Below are positions 50,196 through 58,995 of a DNA stretch of 64,000 nt, one piece after another (position 1 is the first letter of the stretch; every line of letters begins with the position of its first letter). The notes beneath the pieces are model-generated. The model did no database searches. It had not been told where the DNA came from and worked only from the letters and a program-made list of their open reading frames with translations. A program made the translations under genes and the position numbers. Source of the DNA: Aerococcus viridans (lineage in GTDB: Bacteria; Bacillota; Bacilli; Lactobacillales; Aerococcaceae); NCBI RefSeq assembly GCF_002083135.2, contig NZ_NBTM02000001.1:1612001-1676000 (forward strand), given 5' to 3'.

Positions 50196-50233
50196 AGAAA
50201 ACGTTTGCAAATATAACTTTTTAGTGCTATATT
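50196..50233 (+). promoter_or_regulatory. ccpA promoter with overlapping cre
   Basis: The cre-like AGAAAACGTTTGCA (50196-50209) matches the consensus at all but two positions. Its right half is also the -35 TTTGCA (50204-50209), followed by 18 bases and an extended -10, TGCTATATT (50225-50233). This predicts autorepression by CcpA. Confidence 0.6.
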
Positions 50234-50284
50234 GGGCAAAGTAAATATGAAAATAAATTTAAAAATTTTAAAGGAGCGATGAAG

Positions 50285-51286
50285 ATGGAAAAACAAACTG
50301 TTACGATTTATGATGTTGCGCGTGAAGCACAAGTATCTATGGCTACAGTTTCTCGTGTTGTAAATGGTAACACGAATGTTAAACCTTCAACGCGTGCAAA
50401 AGTATTAGATGTAATTAAACGACTAGACTACCGTCCTAATGCGGTCGCACGTGGATTAGCAAGTAAAAAAACGACAACTGTTGGGGTATTATTACCAGAT
50501 ATCACAAATAATTTCTTTAGTGCTTTAGCTTTAGGGATTGATGATATTGCGTCAATGTACAAATACAACATTATCCTGGACAATGCAGATAATAAAAAAG
50601 AATCACAAGTTCTTTCTAATATCTTAGCAAAACAAGTAGATGGTGTTATCTACATGGGGCACCAATTATCTGACTCTGTTCGTGAAGAAATCAACCGTAC
50701 AAACACACCGTTTGTATTAGCAGGTTTAAACGATGATAAAGGCGAAATTCCTTCTGTAAATATCGACTACACACAAGCTTTCTATGAAGCTGTTTCAGGT
50801 CTATTTGCACAAGGATACAAAAATATTGGTTTTCTCGCTGCTAAACCATATTTTACCAATAACTTAGACCGTTACAATGGTTACTTAAAAGCTTTGGAAG
50901 AAGCTGGTAAAGAATTGGACAAATCATTATTATTTGAAGTGCAAGACTCTCGTTTCAAAAACGGTGAAGACATAGCCCAACGAATCCGTGATTCAAAAGC
51001 AGACGGTATCGTTGTCGTTGGTGATGAGTTAGCGGTTAAAGTTACGAACCATATGGTGGATAACGATGTGAAAGTACCAGAGGAATTCGCTGTTGTAACG
51101 TCAAACAACACTGCCTTAACTGAAGTTGTTCGACCAACTTTAACGTCAATCGAACCACCTTTATATGATATTGGTGCCGTTTCAATGCGTATCCTAACAA
51201 AATTAATGAACAAAGAAGAAGAAATCGAAAACCATGTAACCTTACCACATAAATTTATTTTACGTGATTCAACTAAAGATGCATAA
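50285..51286 (+). CDS. ccpA: Catabolite control protein A
   Basis: A LacI/GalR-family regulator of 333 residues. The N-terminal helix-turn-helix TIYDVAREAQVSMATVSRVV, hinge helix RPNAVARGLASKKT, and a periplasmic-binding-protein-like core (about 60-330, GVLLPDITNNFFSALA, then KQVDGVIYMG) match CcpA. With HPr(Ser-P) it binds cre sites for carbon catabolite control. The ATG at 50285 is eight bases from AAGGAG; the ATG at 50279 is too close. The synteny with DUF948-ytxH supports ccpA over other LacI members. Confidence 0.94.
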   Translation: MEKQTVTIYDVAREAQVSMATVSRVVNGNTNVKPSTRAKVLDVIKRLDYRPNAVARGLASKKTTTVGVLLPDITNNFFSALALGIDDIASMYKYNIILDNADNKKESQVLSNILAKQVDGVIYMGHQLSDSVREEINRTNTPFVLAGLNDDKGEIPSVNIDYTQAFYEAVSGLFAQGYKNIGFLAAKPYFTNNLDRYNGYLKALEEAGKELDKSLLFEVQDSRFKNGEDIAQRIRDSKADGIVVVGDELAVKVTNHMVDNDVKVPEEFAVVTSNNTALTEVVRPTLTSIEPPLYDIGAVSMRILTKLMNKEEEIENHVTLPHKFILRDSTKDA

Positions 51287-51292
51287 AGTGAG

Positions 51293-51331
51293 AAAGGCCC
51301 TCAAAGCGAAGTGCTTTGAAGGTCTTTTTTT
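51293..51331 (+). terminator. Terminator of ccpA
   Basis: AAGGCCCTCAAAGC pairs with GCTTTGAAGGTCTT around a 5-base loop, followed by T's. Confidence 0.85.
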
Positions 51332-51397
51332 ACCTTGTTGTTTGAAAACTCTTCCTTTATCATTATTGTAATGAATTGGGAGAGGTGTTGGATTTAG

Positions 51398-52762
51398 ATG
51401 AAGAATAAGTTGAGCCAGGGTAACCGAATATTACTAATGATTATAGCCATTGGACTACTCTGTCTAGTGGGCATTGCACTTGCCTACAATGGGATTGTTT
51501 CAACAAGTAACTCCAATGAAAATGGGGATGAACAAGCGGGAAACGATACGCCAGCCATACAAGTGCCGTCCTTTTTATCACATCTGCCTGCTAAGGAAAC
51601 TGAGGACCGGTGGCAGGGTGTGGATGGGACTTTTGTCTTGCGGTCGGTTGGGGATGTTTTGATCCATACAGAGGTGACAGCAACGGCTGATACGACAGCG
51701 GATGTGTTTGCGGACCAAACGGCTTCACTGCAGGGTGCGGGTGCCTTGACTGGCGACAATTTAATTGCCTATGGTTCAAATGGTGGGGACACGGCGGTTG
51801 ATCTAGGTGTTTCGGACTACAATTTTGACCCTATGGTCGCTAAAATTGCGCCATTTACATCATATGCAGATTATACAGTGGCCAACCTGGAGATTCCTGC
51901 GGCCTATCCTGAATTGCCGGTGGCGACTTACCCGAATTTCAATATGCCTTCGTCCATTCTGGGGTCTTTGAAGCGGGCTGGTATTGACGGCGTGTCAACT
52001 GCAACAAACCACACGTTGGACCAGTTTGCGAACGGAGCTTACATCACTATGGACCATTTGGATGAGGCTGGGCTCATGTATTACGGGGCTTTTCGTAGTC
52101 AAGAAGACCATGACACAGCAAGGATTGTCGAGAAAAATGGGATTAAGTTGGGCTTTCTGGCTTATACTTATGGGACCAACGGCATGGTTCCGCCCGAAGA
52201 TGAGCCGTGGGTGGTCAACTATGCGGATTTACCAGTGATGCTTGAAGAAGTGGCGGCATTGAATGACCAAGTGGATGCGGTTGTTGTGTCCTTACATTTG
52301 GGGACTGAATACGGGACGTTGCCGGATGATGAACAAATCACTGTGACCCAGGCCTTGGCAGATGCTGGGGTAAAATTGGTAATTGGCGGACACCCGCATG
52401 ATTTACAGCCAGTGAATTGGTTGAATGACAAGGATACCTATGTAATTTATTCGCAAGCGTCATTTATGACTGGTCAAGTTGCGGATGATAATAAAGTTGG
52501 GGGCATTCATGAGGTGACTTTTGAACGTGACGAAAACGGTGAAGTACAAGTGCGCGCCGGGAAATTCATGCCGACTTATTTTTCAGGGACAGCTAATGAG
52601 ACTTCATATGAAAGTGTCCCACTAGGGGATTATAAGGGGCAAAATAATGATCAAGCGGCTTGGGTTGAGACCATCCATGACCGGATGATGACTTATACAG
52701 AAGATTTTACCTATGAGGATTACTTAGAGACTGCTTGGACACAAGGCGTTAACTACGAATAG
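51398..52762 (+). CDS. CapA family metallophosphatase-like protein
   Basis: A 454-residue protein with an N-terminal membrane anchor (about 11-33), an acidic linker (about 35-65), and a CapA/PgsA fold outside the cell. Family segments: VLRSVGDVLIHTEV near 80, DYTVANLEIPAAYP near 160, GIDGVSTATNHTLDQFANGA near 195, VVVSLHLGTEYGTLPDDEQ near 295, and VIGGHPHDLQPVNW near 330. CapA homologues belong to poly-gamma-glutamate export systems, but no capB or capC genes are nearby. It may act alone on another envelope polymer. Its codon use is GC-richer than its neighbours. The start has only a distant AGAGG site. Confidence 0.87.
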   Translation: MKNKLSQGNRILLMIIAIGLLCLVGIALAYNGIVSTSNSNENGDEQAGNDTPAIQVPSFLSHLPAKETEDRWQGVDGTFVLRSVGDVLIHTEVTATADTTADVFADQTASLQGAGALTGDNLIAYGSNGGDTAVDLGVSDYNFDPMVAKIAPFTSYADYTVANLEIPAAYPELPVATYPNFNMPSSILGSLKRAGIDGVSTATNHTLDQFANGAYITMDHLDEAGLMYYGAFRSQEDHDTARIVEKNGIKLGFLAYTYGTNGMVPPEDEPWVVNYADLPVMLEEVAALNDQVDAVVVSLHLGTEYGTLPDDEQITVTQALADAGVKLVIGGHPHDLQPVNWLNDKDTYVIYSQASFMTGQVADDNKVGGIHEVTFERDENGEVQVRAGKFMPTYFSGTANETSYESVPLGDYKGQNNDQAAWVETIHDRMMTYTEDFTYEDYLETAWTQGVNYE

Positions 52763-53063
52763 TAACAGTAGATAGGAGATTGCTGAGAAGCGTGGATTTT
52801 ACAGTAACTTTAGTAAAATACTTTTAGTAAAATGCAATAAGGGATTGATTTTGTATCGAATTCCCCTTAAAATGTTAGCTTTTTTGTGAGAATGTTATCT
52901 TTTAATGTTGTTTTCAAATGGCATAGATTATAATAGGATGAGATTTTGTTTATTTTGGTCAGGAGGCATATGTACTTGGCAATAAATAAAACAATGACCT
53001 TATTTAAGTTGTTAGTGGGAATTGTATTAATAACAGGATAAATAAATTGAAGGATGGGGTAAT
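52763..53063 (+). promoter_or_regulatory. Intergenic leader with probable promoter of the ACT-UPF0210 pair
   Basis: TATAAT at 52929-52934 is preceded by TTGTTT at 52908-52913 (15 bases, somewhat short). The transcript would have a leader of about 125 bases. No gene or known riboswitch is seen in the stretch. Confidence 0.45.
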
Positions 53064-53327
53064 ATGCAAGCAGTAATTACAGTAATTGGTAAGGATAAGG
53101 TTGGTATTTTAGCGAAAGCAGCCACTAAATGTGCAGAATTAAACGCAAATATTGTAGATGTTGAGCAATCAATCATGCAAGACCTTTTTACCATGGTGAT
53201 GATTGTCAATATTGATGGTTTAAACGTTGAATTTGAGGACTTTAAAAAAGAAATTAAAGATGCATTAACTGCTATGGAAGTTTATGTAATGCACGAAGAT
53301 ATTTTTAATGCCATGCATAAAATTTAA
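53064..53327 (+). CDS. ACT domain protein (UPF0237)
   Basis: An 87-residue stand-alone ACT domain (MQAVITVIGKDKVGILAKAA, NANIVDVEQSIMQDLFTMVM), related to the small ligand-binding regulators of amino acid metabolism and to the GcvR type. It starts 21 bases before a UPF0210 gene. This pair is widely conserved in Firmicutes (for example pneumococcal SP_0238/SP_0239) and the two are assumed to work together. GGATGGGG precedes the ATG. Which amino acid binds is unknown. Confidence 0.9.
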   Translation: MQAVITVIGKDKVGILAKAATKCAELNANIVDVEQSIMQDLFTMVMIVNIDGLNVEFEDFKKEIKDALTAMEVYVMHEDIFNAMHKI

Positions 53328-53348
53328 GTCAGTTAAGGAGAAACAAAC

Positions 53349-54707
53349 ATGCTAGAAATGAATAATATCATTGAAACAGTTTCAATGATTAAAGACAACA
53401 ATTTAGATATTCGAACAATTACAATGGGGATTTCATTGATTGACTGTGCAGATCCAGATATCGACCGTGCCTGTCAAAAGGTATACGATAAAATCACCAC
53501 AGTTGCTAAAGACTTGGTGAAAACCGGTGAAGAAATTGAAGAAAAATACGGGATTCCAATTGTTAATAAGCGTATTGCTGTAACGCCAATTTCGCAATTA
53601 TTAGCGGCTTCAGGTGGCGACCCATTGAAATATGCCCATATCTTAGACAAGGCAGCCAATGCAGTTGGCGTCAACTACATCGGTGGGTATACAGCATTAG
53701 TTCATAAAGGATTTTCTGCTGGGGACCGTGCTTTAATCGAATCGATTCCACAAGCCATGGCTGAAACAGACCACGTTTGTTCATCCGTTAATATTGGGTC
53801 AACACGTGCAGGTATCAACATGGATGCTGTTAAAATCATGGGTGAGGTTGTCCGTAAGGCAGCTGAATTAACCCAAGAAAATGAAAGCATGGGGGCTTCT
53901 AAGATTGTCGTCTTCTGTAATGCAGTTGAAGATAATCCGTTCATGGCCGGTGCCTTCCACGGTCAAGGGGAGCCGGATGTTGTGATTAACGTTGGGGTTT
54001 CTGGACCAGGTGTTGTCCGCAATGCTCTTGCAGAATTGCCAAAAGATGCATCTCTTGAAACAGTTGCGGATACTATTAAACAAACAGCTTTCAAAGTCAC
54101 TCGTATGGGCCAATTAGTGGGGACCGAAGCCTCTAACATGCTAGGTGTACCCTTTGGTATTGTAGACTTATCATTAGCGCCTACGCCAGCTGTCGGCGAT
54201 TCTGTTGCTCATATCTTAGAAGAAATTGGTTTAGACCAAGTGGGTGCCCATGGTTCAGTAGCGACTCTAGCCATGCTAAACGATGCAGTTAAAAAAGGCG
54301 GGATCATGGCATCATCAAATGTTGGTGGTTTATCAGGTGCCTTCATTCCAGTAAGTGAGGATGCCGGGATGATTGCAGCTGCAGCTAACGGTACTTTAAA
54401 TATTGAAACGTTAATGTCTATGACGGCTGTATGTTCAGTTGGTTTAGATATGATTGTTATTCCTGGTGATACAACGCCTGAAATTATTTCAGCGATTATT
54501 GCCGATGAAGCAGCGATTGGGATGATCAATTCCAAAACAACCGCTGTTCGAGTAATTCCAGCTATCGGTCGTCGTGATGATGAAGTTTTAAACTTTGGTG
54601 GTTTGTTCGGTGAAGCTTCTGTTATGCAAGTAAATCGAACTTCTCCAAATACCTTTATCCACCGTGGTGGCCGTATTCCAGCACCAATTCAATCACTTAA
54701 AAACTAA
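53349..54707 (+). CDS. UPF0210/PFL family protein
   Basis: A 452-residue member of the UPF0210 (DUF711) family, structurally related to pyruvate formate-lyase-like barrels but without a glycyl radical motif. Diagnostic stretches: [56 protein letters not shown], and [20 protein letters not shown]. The enzymatic activity is not established. Its fixed partner, the ACT protein, suggests allosteric control by an amino acid. AAGGAG precedes the ATG. The unit closes with a terminator at 54724. Confidence 0.92.
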   Translation: MLEMNNIIETVSMIKDNNLDIRTITMGISLIDCADPDIDRACQKVYDKITTVAKDLVKTGEEIEEKYGIPIVNKRIAVTPISQLLAASGGDPLKYAHILDKAANAVGVNYIGGYTALVHKGFSAGDRALIESIPQAMAETDHVCSSVNIGSTRAGINMDAVKIMGEVVRKAAELTQENESMGASKIVVFCNAVEDNPFMAGAFHGQGEPDVVINVGVSGPGVVRNALAELPKDASLETVADTIKQTAFKVTRMGQLVGTEASNMLGVPFGIVDLSLAPTPAVGDSVAHILEEIGLDQVGAHGSVATLAMLNDAVKKGGIMASSNVGGLSGAFIPVSEDAGMIAAAANGTLNIETLMSMTAVCSVGLDMIVIPGDTTPEIISAIIADEAAIGMINSKTTAVRVIPAIGRRDDEVLNFGGLFGEASVMQVNRTSPNTFIHRGGRIPAPIQSLKN

Positions 54708-54723
54708 AGTAGATTTTAAAGTT

Positions 54724-54760
54724 AAAGCTCTTATCTTATCACAAGGTAAGAGCTTTTATT
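54724..54760 (+). terminator. Terminator of the ACT-UPF0210 unit
   Basis: AAAGCTCTTA pairs with TAAGAGCTTT, extended by CTT/AAG, then TTATTT. Confidence 0.82.
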
Positions 54761-54788
54761 TGGTGGTCTGAAATTTTCCAACTATAAT
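54760..54788 (+). promoter_or_regulatory. Promoter of the aldo/keto reductase
   Basis: TTGGTG (54760-54765), 17-base spacer, perfect TATAAT (54783-54788), about 43 bases before the start. Confidence 0.6.
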
Positions 54789-54830
54789 GTAGATACAGTG
54801 GAAACTGAATACGTATTAAGGGGAAATTAC

Positions 54831-55661
54831 ATGAATTTATTAAATCAAACATTAACCTTAAATAATGGGGTAGAAGTCCCACAAATCGCATTAGGGACTT
54901 GGCAAACACCGACTGCTGAAGCAGTGAGCTCAGTCCGTTTTGCCCTAGACAATGGCTACAAACACATTGATGGTGCCCATGCTTACGAAAACTCTAAAGG
55001 GACTGGAGAAGGGATCAAATCTTCTAGTGTTAACCGTGAAGACATCTTTATCACAACTAAGGTTCGTGGAGAATCGAAAACTTATGAAGCGGCTATGGAC
55101 AACTTTTACCAAGAGTTGAAAGATTTAGACACTGACTACGTAGACTTATTATTAGTCCACTGTCCAACACCTTGGCGCTTTTTCTCAAGAACTGATGACA
55201 AACGTCCAAGCTTCTATGAAGAAAATATCCAAGTATGGCGCGCTTTAGAGGAGTTGTATGATAAAGGCTTAGTCCGTGCAATCGGGGTTTCAAACTTTAA
55301 CGCCGACGACTTACAAAACTTAATCGAAAACACAAATATTAAACCTGCTGTAAACCAAATCAAGTACCACATCGGCTATACCCAAGACGATATTGTATCT
55401 TATTGTGCAGCCAACGACATCATCGTTGAAGCCTATTCTTCATTAGGTACAGGCCGCTTATTAGGCAACGAAGATATCAAGGCAATTGCAGACAAATACG
55501 GTGTATCCGTACCGCAATTATGCTACCGTTATCCATTGCAAAAAGGCCACATCATCCTACCAAAATCAGTTCACGAAGAATACATTCTTGCCAATGCTGA
55601 ATTAGATTTTGAAATTTCTGAAGCTGATATGGCAACTTTAGATGCAATCATTATTGAATAA
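54831..55661 (+). CDS. Aldo/keto reductase
   Basis: A 276-residue NADPH-dependent reductase with a TIM barrel. The catalytic tetrad appears as Asp in YKHIDGAHAYEN (with Tyr), Lys in IFITTKVRGES and His in VDLLLVHCPTPW. The cofactor region is LPKSVHEEYILANAELDFEI at the end. The Gram-positive group includes 2,5-diketo-D-gluconate reductase-like and methylglyoxal reductases; the substrate is not fixed. The usual DTA(x)xY is here DGAHAY, a small deviation. The ATG at 54831 follows AAGGGG; a GTG upstream gives a non-family extension. Monocistronic. Confidence 0.9.
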   Translation: MNLLNQTLTLNNGVEVPQIALGTWQTPTAEAVSSVRFALDNGYKHIDGAHAYENSKGTGEGIKSSSVNREDIFITTKVRGESKTYEAAMDNFYQELKDLDTDYVDLLLVHCPTPWRFFSRTDDKRPSFYEENIQVWRALEELYDKGLVRAIGVSNFNADDLQNLIENTNIKPAVNQIKYHIGYTQDDIVSYCAANDIIVEAYSSLGTGRLLGNEDIKAIADKYGVSVPQLCYRYPLQKGHIILPKSVHEEYILANAELDFEISEADMATLDAIIIE

Positions 55662-55710
55662 CCTGATTGTCATCTTTTATAAAAAAACGGGGCTAGGAGA
55701 TACCTCGCTC

Positions 55711-55772
55711 TAGAAATAAAAATCGCGATGAAATAATTATTACTATGATTTTTTGTTGCGGTTTTTATTTTT
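55711..55772. terminator. Imperfect terminator hairpin, left block
   Basis: ATAAAAATCGC.. pairs imperfectly with ..GCGGTTTTTAT, then TTTTT. A clearer version of the same element occurs at 58654-58719, both preceded by GGGGCTAG. Confidence 0.5.
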
Positions 55773-55817
55773 GACTGATTTGTGTTTAAAGCGTACGTTT
55801 TTTTCTAGCCAGAGGGG

Positions 55818-55979
55818 CTAATTGGTTAGTTTCATGCTCATGAGAAACAGGCCAACGGTATTATGAACAGCAAACTTGCCTCTGACGTTGTTTTTTCGCA
55901 TACTAAATACACTGTTCAATCGCACAAAAATAATATCCCCGTCAATTTTTCGTTTAGCGTAGATAACTTTTCTATTTTG
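55818..55979 (-). pseudogene. Transposase C-terminal remnant (IS1182-like)
   Basis: A 53-codon minus-strand fragment ends at TAG (55818-55820) and opens after a TAA near 55980. It reads AKRKIDGDIIFVRLNSVFSM, then NVRGKFAVHNTVGLFLMSMK. The pattern KID..-VF..L...-F-..NVRG...V.N..G..LM...L is that of the extreme C terminus of IS1182-type DDE transposases. The conserved Glu after KID is changed, no start is present and the rest is gone, so it is a decayed insertion. The family assignment is from memory of the motif and should be treated as probable. Confidence 0.55.
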
Positions 55980-56062
55980 TTATAATGTTGATAGGTGGTG
56001 AGTCACTCATTTAAATTCTTGTGAGTCAAATATCTTATAAAATATTTGACTCACTATGCTTT
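55978..56062 (+). ncRNA. Candidate short transcript with terminator hairpin
   Basis: A perfect extended -10, TGTTATAAT (55978-55986), is followed about 35 bases later by a perfect 13-bp hairpin GTGAGTCAAATAT / ATATTTGACTCAC (56021-56054) and a short T-run. GTGAGTCA also occurs just upstream (55998-56005). It could be a small RNA of about 65 bases or a relic of a lost regulated gene. No -35 is visible. Confidence 0.35.
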
Positions 56063-56075
56063 TTAAAAGGATAAA

Positions 56076-56121
56076 AACCCTTCAACTCTTTCTAGTTTAG
56101 AATGAGTTGAAGGGTTTCTTT
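56076..56121. terminator. Terminator between aldo/keto reductase and aminotransferase (copy 1)
   Basis: A perfect 13-bp stem AACCCTTCAACTC / GAGTTGAAGGGTT with a 15-base loop. A nearly identical copy, including flanks GGATAAA and TTTGTTAGGAGAC, lies at 58947-58995. Confidence 0.85.
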
Positions 56122-56154
56122 GTTAGGAGACTAAGTCATTTTGCAATCTCCTTT

Positions 56155-56976
56155 TTAAGTATCTTTTTTAGAGGCAATGTACTGTTTCACTAAGCGATCG
56201 TATTCGCGCATAATTGACGAAATGACCGGTTTTTCCATCGACTCTAATGTGATAGAATCGATGGAAGCTATAGGCAATACATCGTTACCCGTTCCTGAAA
56301 TAAAAGCGCCATCGATAGTATTTAATTCAGTCACAGGAATATTTTGCTCAATAATATCAATTTGCTGCTGTTGGCAAATAGCTACAACTTTAGAACGGAC
56401 AATACCTGAAAGAACATTTTTAGCTGGAGAAGTATAGAGTTTATCACCCTTAACAATAAATAAATTTGAACGACTGCCTTCTGTGACGTTATCCTCTTGG
56501 TCGACTAACAGCACTTCATATGATCCTGTTTTTTCTCGTTCCGCTAGTACAGTTTTTTGATACTCTTCACGTTGTATCTTGATATTCGGATCTTCTCTTT
56601 CCAAATTCAACAATGTTGTTTTAATTCCAGTTTGATAATAGCTCGCAGGCGGATAAGGGCTTTTAGTGAAGAAAGCTAGTAAACCAATGTCTTTATTCCA
56701 TATCAATTTGATATTTTGATCAAAAACACCATTCTTATCAATAAGTTGGTATAAACGATTGATTAAAATATCATCTGAATCTGTTAAAGGAACACCGACA
56801 GATAAAGCAAACGCTCTGAATCGTCGCAAATGATCTTCTAAAAATAGCGGTATGCCTTCTCTAACGCGAATCACTTCATACACATTTTTTCCTGTTAATT
56901 GTTCAAACGGATGCAGGTTGTCTGTGGATACTTCTTTATCATTATGATAGTAAAATTTTTTTTCAACATGTTCCAT
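56155..56976 (-). CDS. Class IV PLP-dependent aminotransferase
   Basis: A 273-residue member of the D-alanine/branched-chain aminotransferase and aminodeoxychorismate lyase family. VYEVIRVREGIPLFLEDHLR near residue 35 is the family opening, the probable PLP lysine is in NIKIQREEYQ near 150, and NVTEGSRSNLFIV with SGIVRSKVV supplies the phosphate and carboxylate site. FISGTGNDVLPI replaces the common FxxGTAxxVxPV. Which amino acid or chorismate derivative is used is not clear. The ATG at 56976 is nine bases from GAGG; the one at 56985 touches it. It is divergent from a zinc dehydrogenase and flanked by repeated terminator blocks. Confidence 0.85.
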   Translation of the reverse strand: MEHVEKKFYYHNDKEVSTDNLHPFEQLTGKNVYEVIRVREGIPLFLEDHLRRFRAFALSVGVPLTDSDDILINRLYQLIDKNGVFDQNIKLIWNKDIGLLAFFTKSPYPPASYYQTGIKTTLLNLEREDPNIKIQREEYQKTVLAEREKTGSYEVLLVDQEDNVTEGSRSNLFIVKGDKLYTSPAKNVLSGIVRSKVVAICQQQQIDIIEQNIPVTELNTIDGAFISGTGNDVLPIASIDSITLESMEKPVISSIMREYDRLVKQYIASKKDT

Positions 56977-57472
56977 ATTTTTCATCCTCTTTTATTTGAT
57001 CATGGTGATTTATTCAGGAGAGTATCAATGTTCTATACTAGATAAGTTTATCACTTTTCCTAAATGAAGACAGCAGTGATTTTTTAGAGTTTTAGAGCTA
57101 TAACTAGTTCTATGGTGTAATAGATAGTGTGATATTATATACAAAATACGTACTGGGAGAAGTTTTTTTAATACCAAAAGCGGAAGAAAACGACATATAA
57201 TTTACATAGGGTTGATGGCTTTATTTAGTTGACCCATATTTCAGTATCGGTCATAGAACGCTTATTGATAGATAGCGACTTTCCAAGGGTAGCTTTAGTA
57301 GCAGAAATTTCTTGCTTTTTGAGAAAAATCATATGGCATAGCTAAAAGATTGGAGCTAGAATAAAGAAGGTTCCTTAATGTAAACGAGTACATAACTTTT
57401 GACTTATATAAAATAAGATGATAAATTGCTACTACAGTTGAAACTATCACTTTTATAAGAAGGAGAGATTTT
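56977..57472. other. Long divergent intergenic region before the zinc dehydrogenase
   Basis: No gene is visible in about 495 AT-rich bases. It holds a convincing promoter for the plus-strand dehydrogenase (TTGACT at 57399-57404, 17 bases, TAAATT at 57422-57427). The length is unusual for this genome and may be the scar of a lost gene. Confidence 0.45.
57399..57427 (+). promoter_or_regulatory. Promoter of the zinc alcohol dehydrogenase
   Basis: TTGACT, 17-base spacer, TAAATT, about 45 bases before the start. Confidence 0.55.
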
Positions 57473-58621
57473 ATGCGCGCAGTAACATGGCAAGGAAACG
57501 AAAAAATGGAAGTCAAAACGGTCCCGGATCCTACGATTGAAGAACCCACCGATATGATCGTTCGCATTACAGCTACAGCTATTTGTGGTTCTGATTTGCA
57601 TTTATACCATAACGGGAAACCGGTCATGGAAGAAGACTATGTAGTAGGGCATGAGCCTATGGGAATTGTAGAAGAAGTTGGTTCTGCAGTGACGAAAGTG
57701 AAAAAAGGCGACCGAGTTGTTATCCCTTTCAACATTGGTTGTGGAGAGTGTCATTTCTGTGCTCACCATATGGAAAGTCAATGTGACAATTCCAACCCTA
57801 ATCCAGCGTTTGATCAAGGCGGGTTGTTCGGTTTTGGTAAAATGAACGGAAATCACCCTGGCGGGCAAGCTGAATACTTACGTGTCCCATTTGCAGATTT
57901 TACTTCTTTTGTTGTTCCTGAAAGTAATCTACCGGATGAAAAGGTATTATTTCTATCGGATGTACTGCCAACAGCATATTGGAGTGTAGAGCATAGTGGC
58001 ATGAAACCAGGAGATACAGTGATCGTATTGGGTTCTGGCCCTATCGGATTATTTGTACAAAAATTTGCCAAAATGAAAGGTGCTAAACGTGTAATTGCCG
58101 TAGACAACGTCGCTCATCGTTTGGAGCATGCGAAAAAAATGAACGGCGTAGAGACCGTGAATTTTTCAGATGTGTCCCAAGTTGGTAGTGAATTATATGA
58201 AATGACTAAGGGCGGTGCTGAAGTAGTAATTGATTGTGTTGGAATGGATGGTGTAACACCAATCAAAGAAAAAACTAAAGAAATTCTTACCCCGCAAAGT
58301 GGTTCCTACTCACCAATTCAAACGGCAAGTGAAGCTGTGAAGAAATTTGGGACGTTGATGGTAACTGGGGTTTATATGACTCCAGCAACGAATTTCCCGT
58401 TCCAAGACTTCTTTACTCGTAGTGTGAATATTAAAATGGGACAAGCCCCGGTTATCCACTTGATGCCGAAAATCTATGATATGATTGAAAAAGGAGAATT
58501 CGACCCATCGGATATCATTACACATACAATGCCTTTGGAACGAGCCGCTGAAGCATACGATATTTTTGACAAAAAAGCAGATAATAATATTAAAGTAGTT
58601 TTGAAACCAGGTATGTCTTAA
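57473..58621 (+). CDS. Zinc-dependent alcohol/formaldehyde dehydrogenase
   Basis: A 382-residue medium-chain dehydrogenase. Catalytic zinc ligands are Cys38 in ATAICGSDLHLYH, His in VVGHEPMGIVEEVG (about 60) and a later acidic/Cys position. The structural-zinc lobe is IGCGECHFCAHHMESQC (about 90-106), and the Rossmann loop VIVLGSGPIGLFVQKF is near 188. The extended loop and HLYHNGKPVMEEDYVVGHE match the glutathione-independent formaldehyde dehydrogenase-like subgroup found in Bacilli. Substrate inferred only. AAGGAGAG precedes the ATG. It sits in a block bounded by duplicated terminators, which suggests acquisition as a cassette with the divergent aminotransferase. Confidence 0.9.
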   Translation: MRAVTWQGNEKMEVKTVPDPTIEEPTDMIVRITATAICGSDLHLYHNGKPVMEEDYVVGHEPMGIVEEVGSAVTKVKKGDRVVIPFNIGCGECHFCAHHMESQCDNSNPNPAFDQGGLFGFGKMNGNHPGGQAEYLRVPFADFTSFVVPESNLPDEKVLFLSDVLPTAYWSVEHSGMKPGDTVIVLGSGPIGLFVQKFAKMKGAKRVIAVDNVAHRLEHAKKMNGVETVNFSDVSQVGSELYEMTKGGAEVVIDCVGMDGVTPIKEKTKEILTPQSGSYSPIQTASEAVKKFGTLMVTGVYMTPATNFPFQDFFTRSVNIKMGQAPVIHLMPKIYDMIEKGEFDPSDIITHTMPLERAAEAYDIFDKKADNNIKVVLKPGMS

Positions 58622-58653
58622 AAGAAATATCGGGGCTAGAAAATAACTAACTC

Positions 58654-58719
58654 TAAAAATAAAAAATGCGATGAGATAATCATAAAACGTGATTGTTTCG
58701 TCGCATTTTTATTTTTAGC
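58654..58719. terminator. Long A/T-rich terminator hairpin after the dehydrogenase
   Basis: CTAAAAATAAAAAATGCGA pairs with TCGCATTTTTATTTTTAG with one bulged A. It is preceded by GGGGCTAG, as in the left block at 55690. Confidence 0.8.
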
Positions 58720-58734
58720 GGATGTGGGAGATAA

Positions 58735-58925
58735 GAAATCATTCGGACACTTATGGCGATGTTTCTTTAGATTGCAACGACGTCGTTCGTGTACAAGATG
58801 CGCTTTAGGAATTGTCGATTCTTCCTTGATTGTAGCTTCAACTTGTATCAGTTTTCACCCAAATGATTAATGATTTTTTTAATACCTTCTGATGTTTCTG
58901 AAATTTATTCAGATAAAGCCATATC
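58735..58925 (-). pseudogene. Probable decayed coding fragment, family not recognised
   Basis: The minus strand reads NIDMALSE, stop, ISETSEGIKKIINHLGEN, then after a frame change QVEATIKEESTIPKAHLVHE. The amino acid composition looks protein-like but stops and a shift interrupt it, so this is probably the relic of a lost gene. A perfect 12-bp palindrome AACGACGTCGTT (58776-58787) lies inside. I could not name the family. The rest of 58622-59036 holds the two terminators. Confidence 0.3.
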
Positions 58926-58946
58926 AATGTTTTTTAGATGGATAAA

Positions 58947-58995
58947 AACCCTTCAACTCTTTCTAATTTAGAATGAGTTGAAGGGTTCCTTTGTT
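58947..58995. terminator. Terminator copy 2, before the PBP gene end
   Basis: The same perfect 13-bp stem as at 56076, with one loop difference and the same flanks. It serves the minus-strand penicillin-binding protein gene. Confidence 0.85.

Noticed and set aside
57089-57100. GTTTTAGAGCTA, identical to the start of a type II CRISPR repeat/tracrRNA region
   Set aside because: It occurs once, with no spacer array, no anti-repeat structure and no cas gene in the window, so chance is the best explanation.
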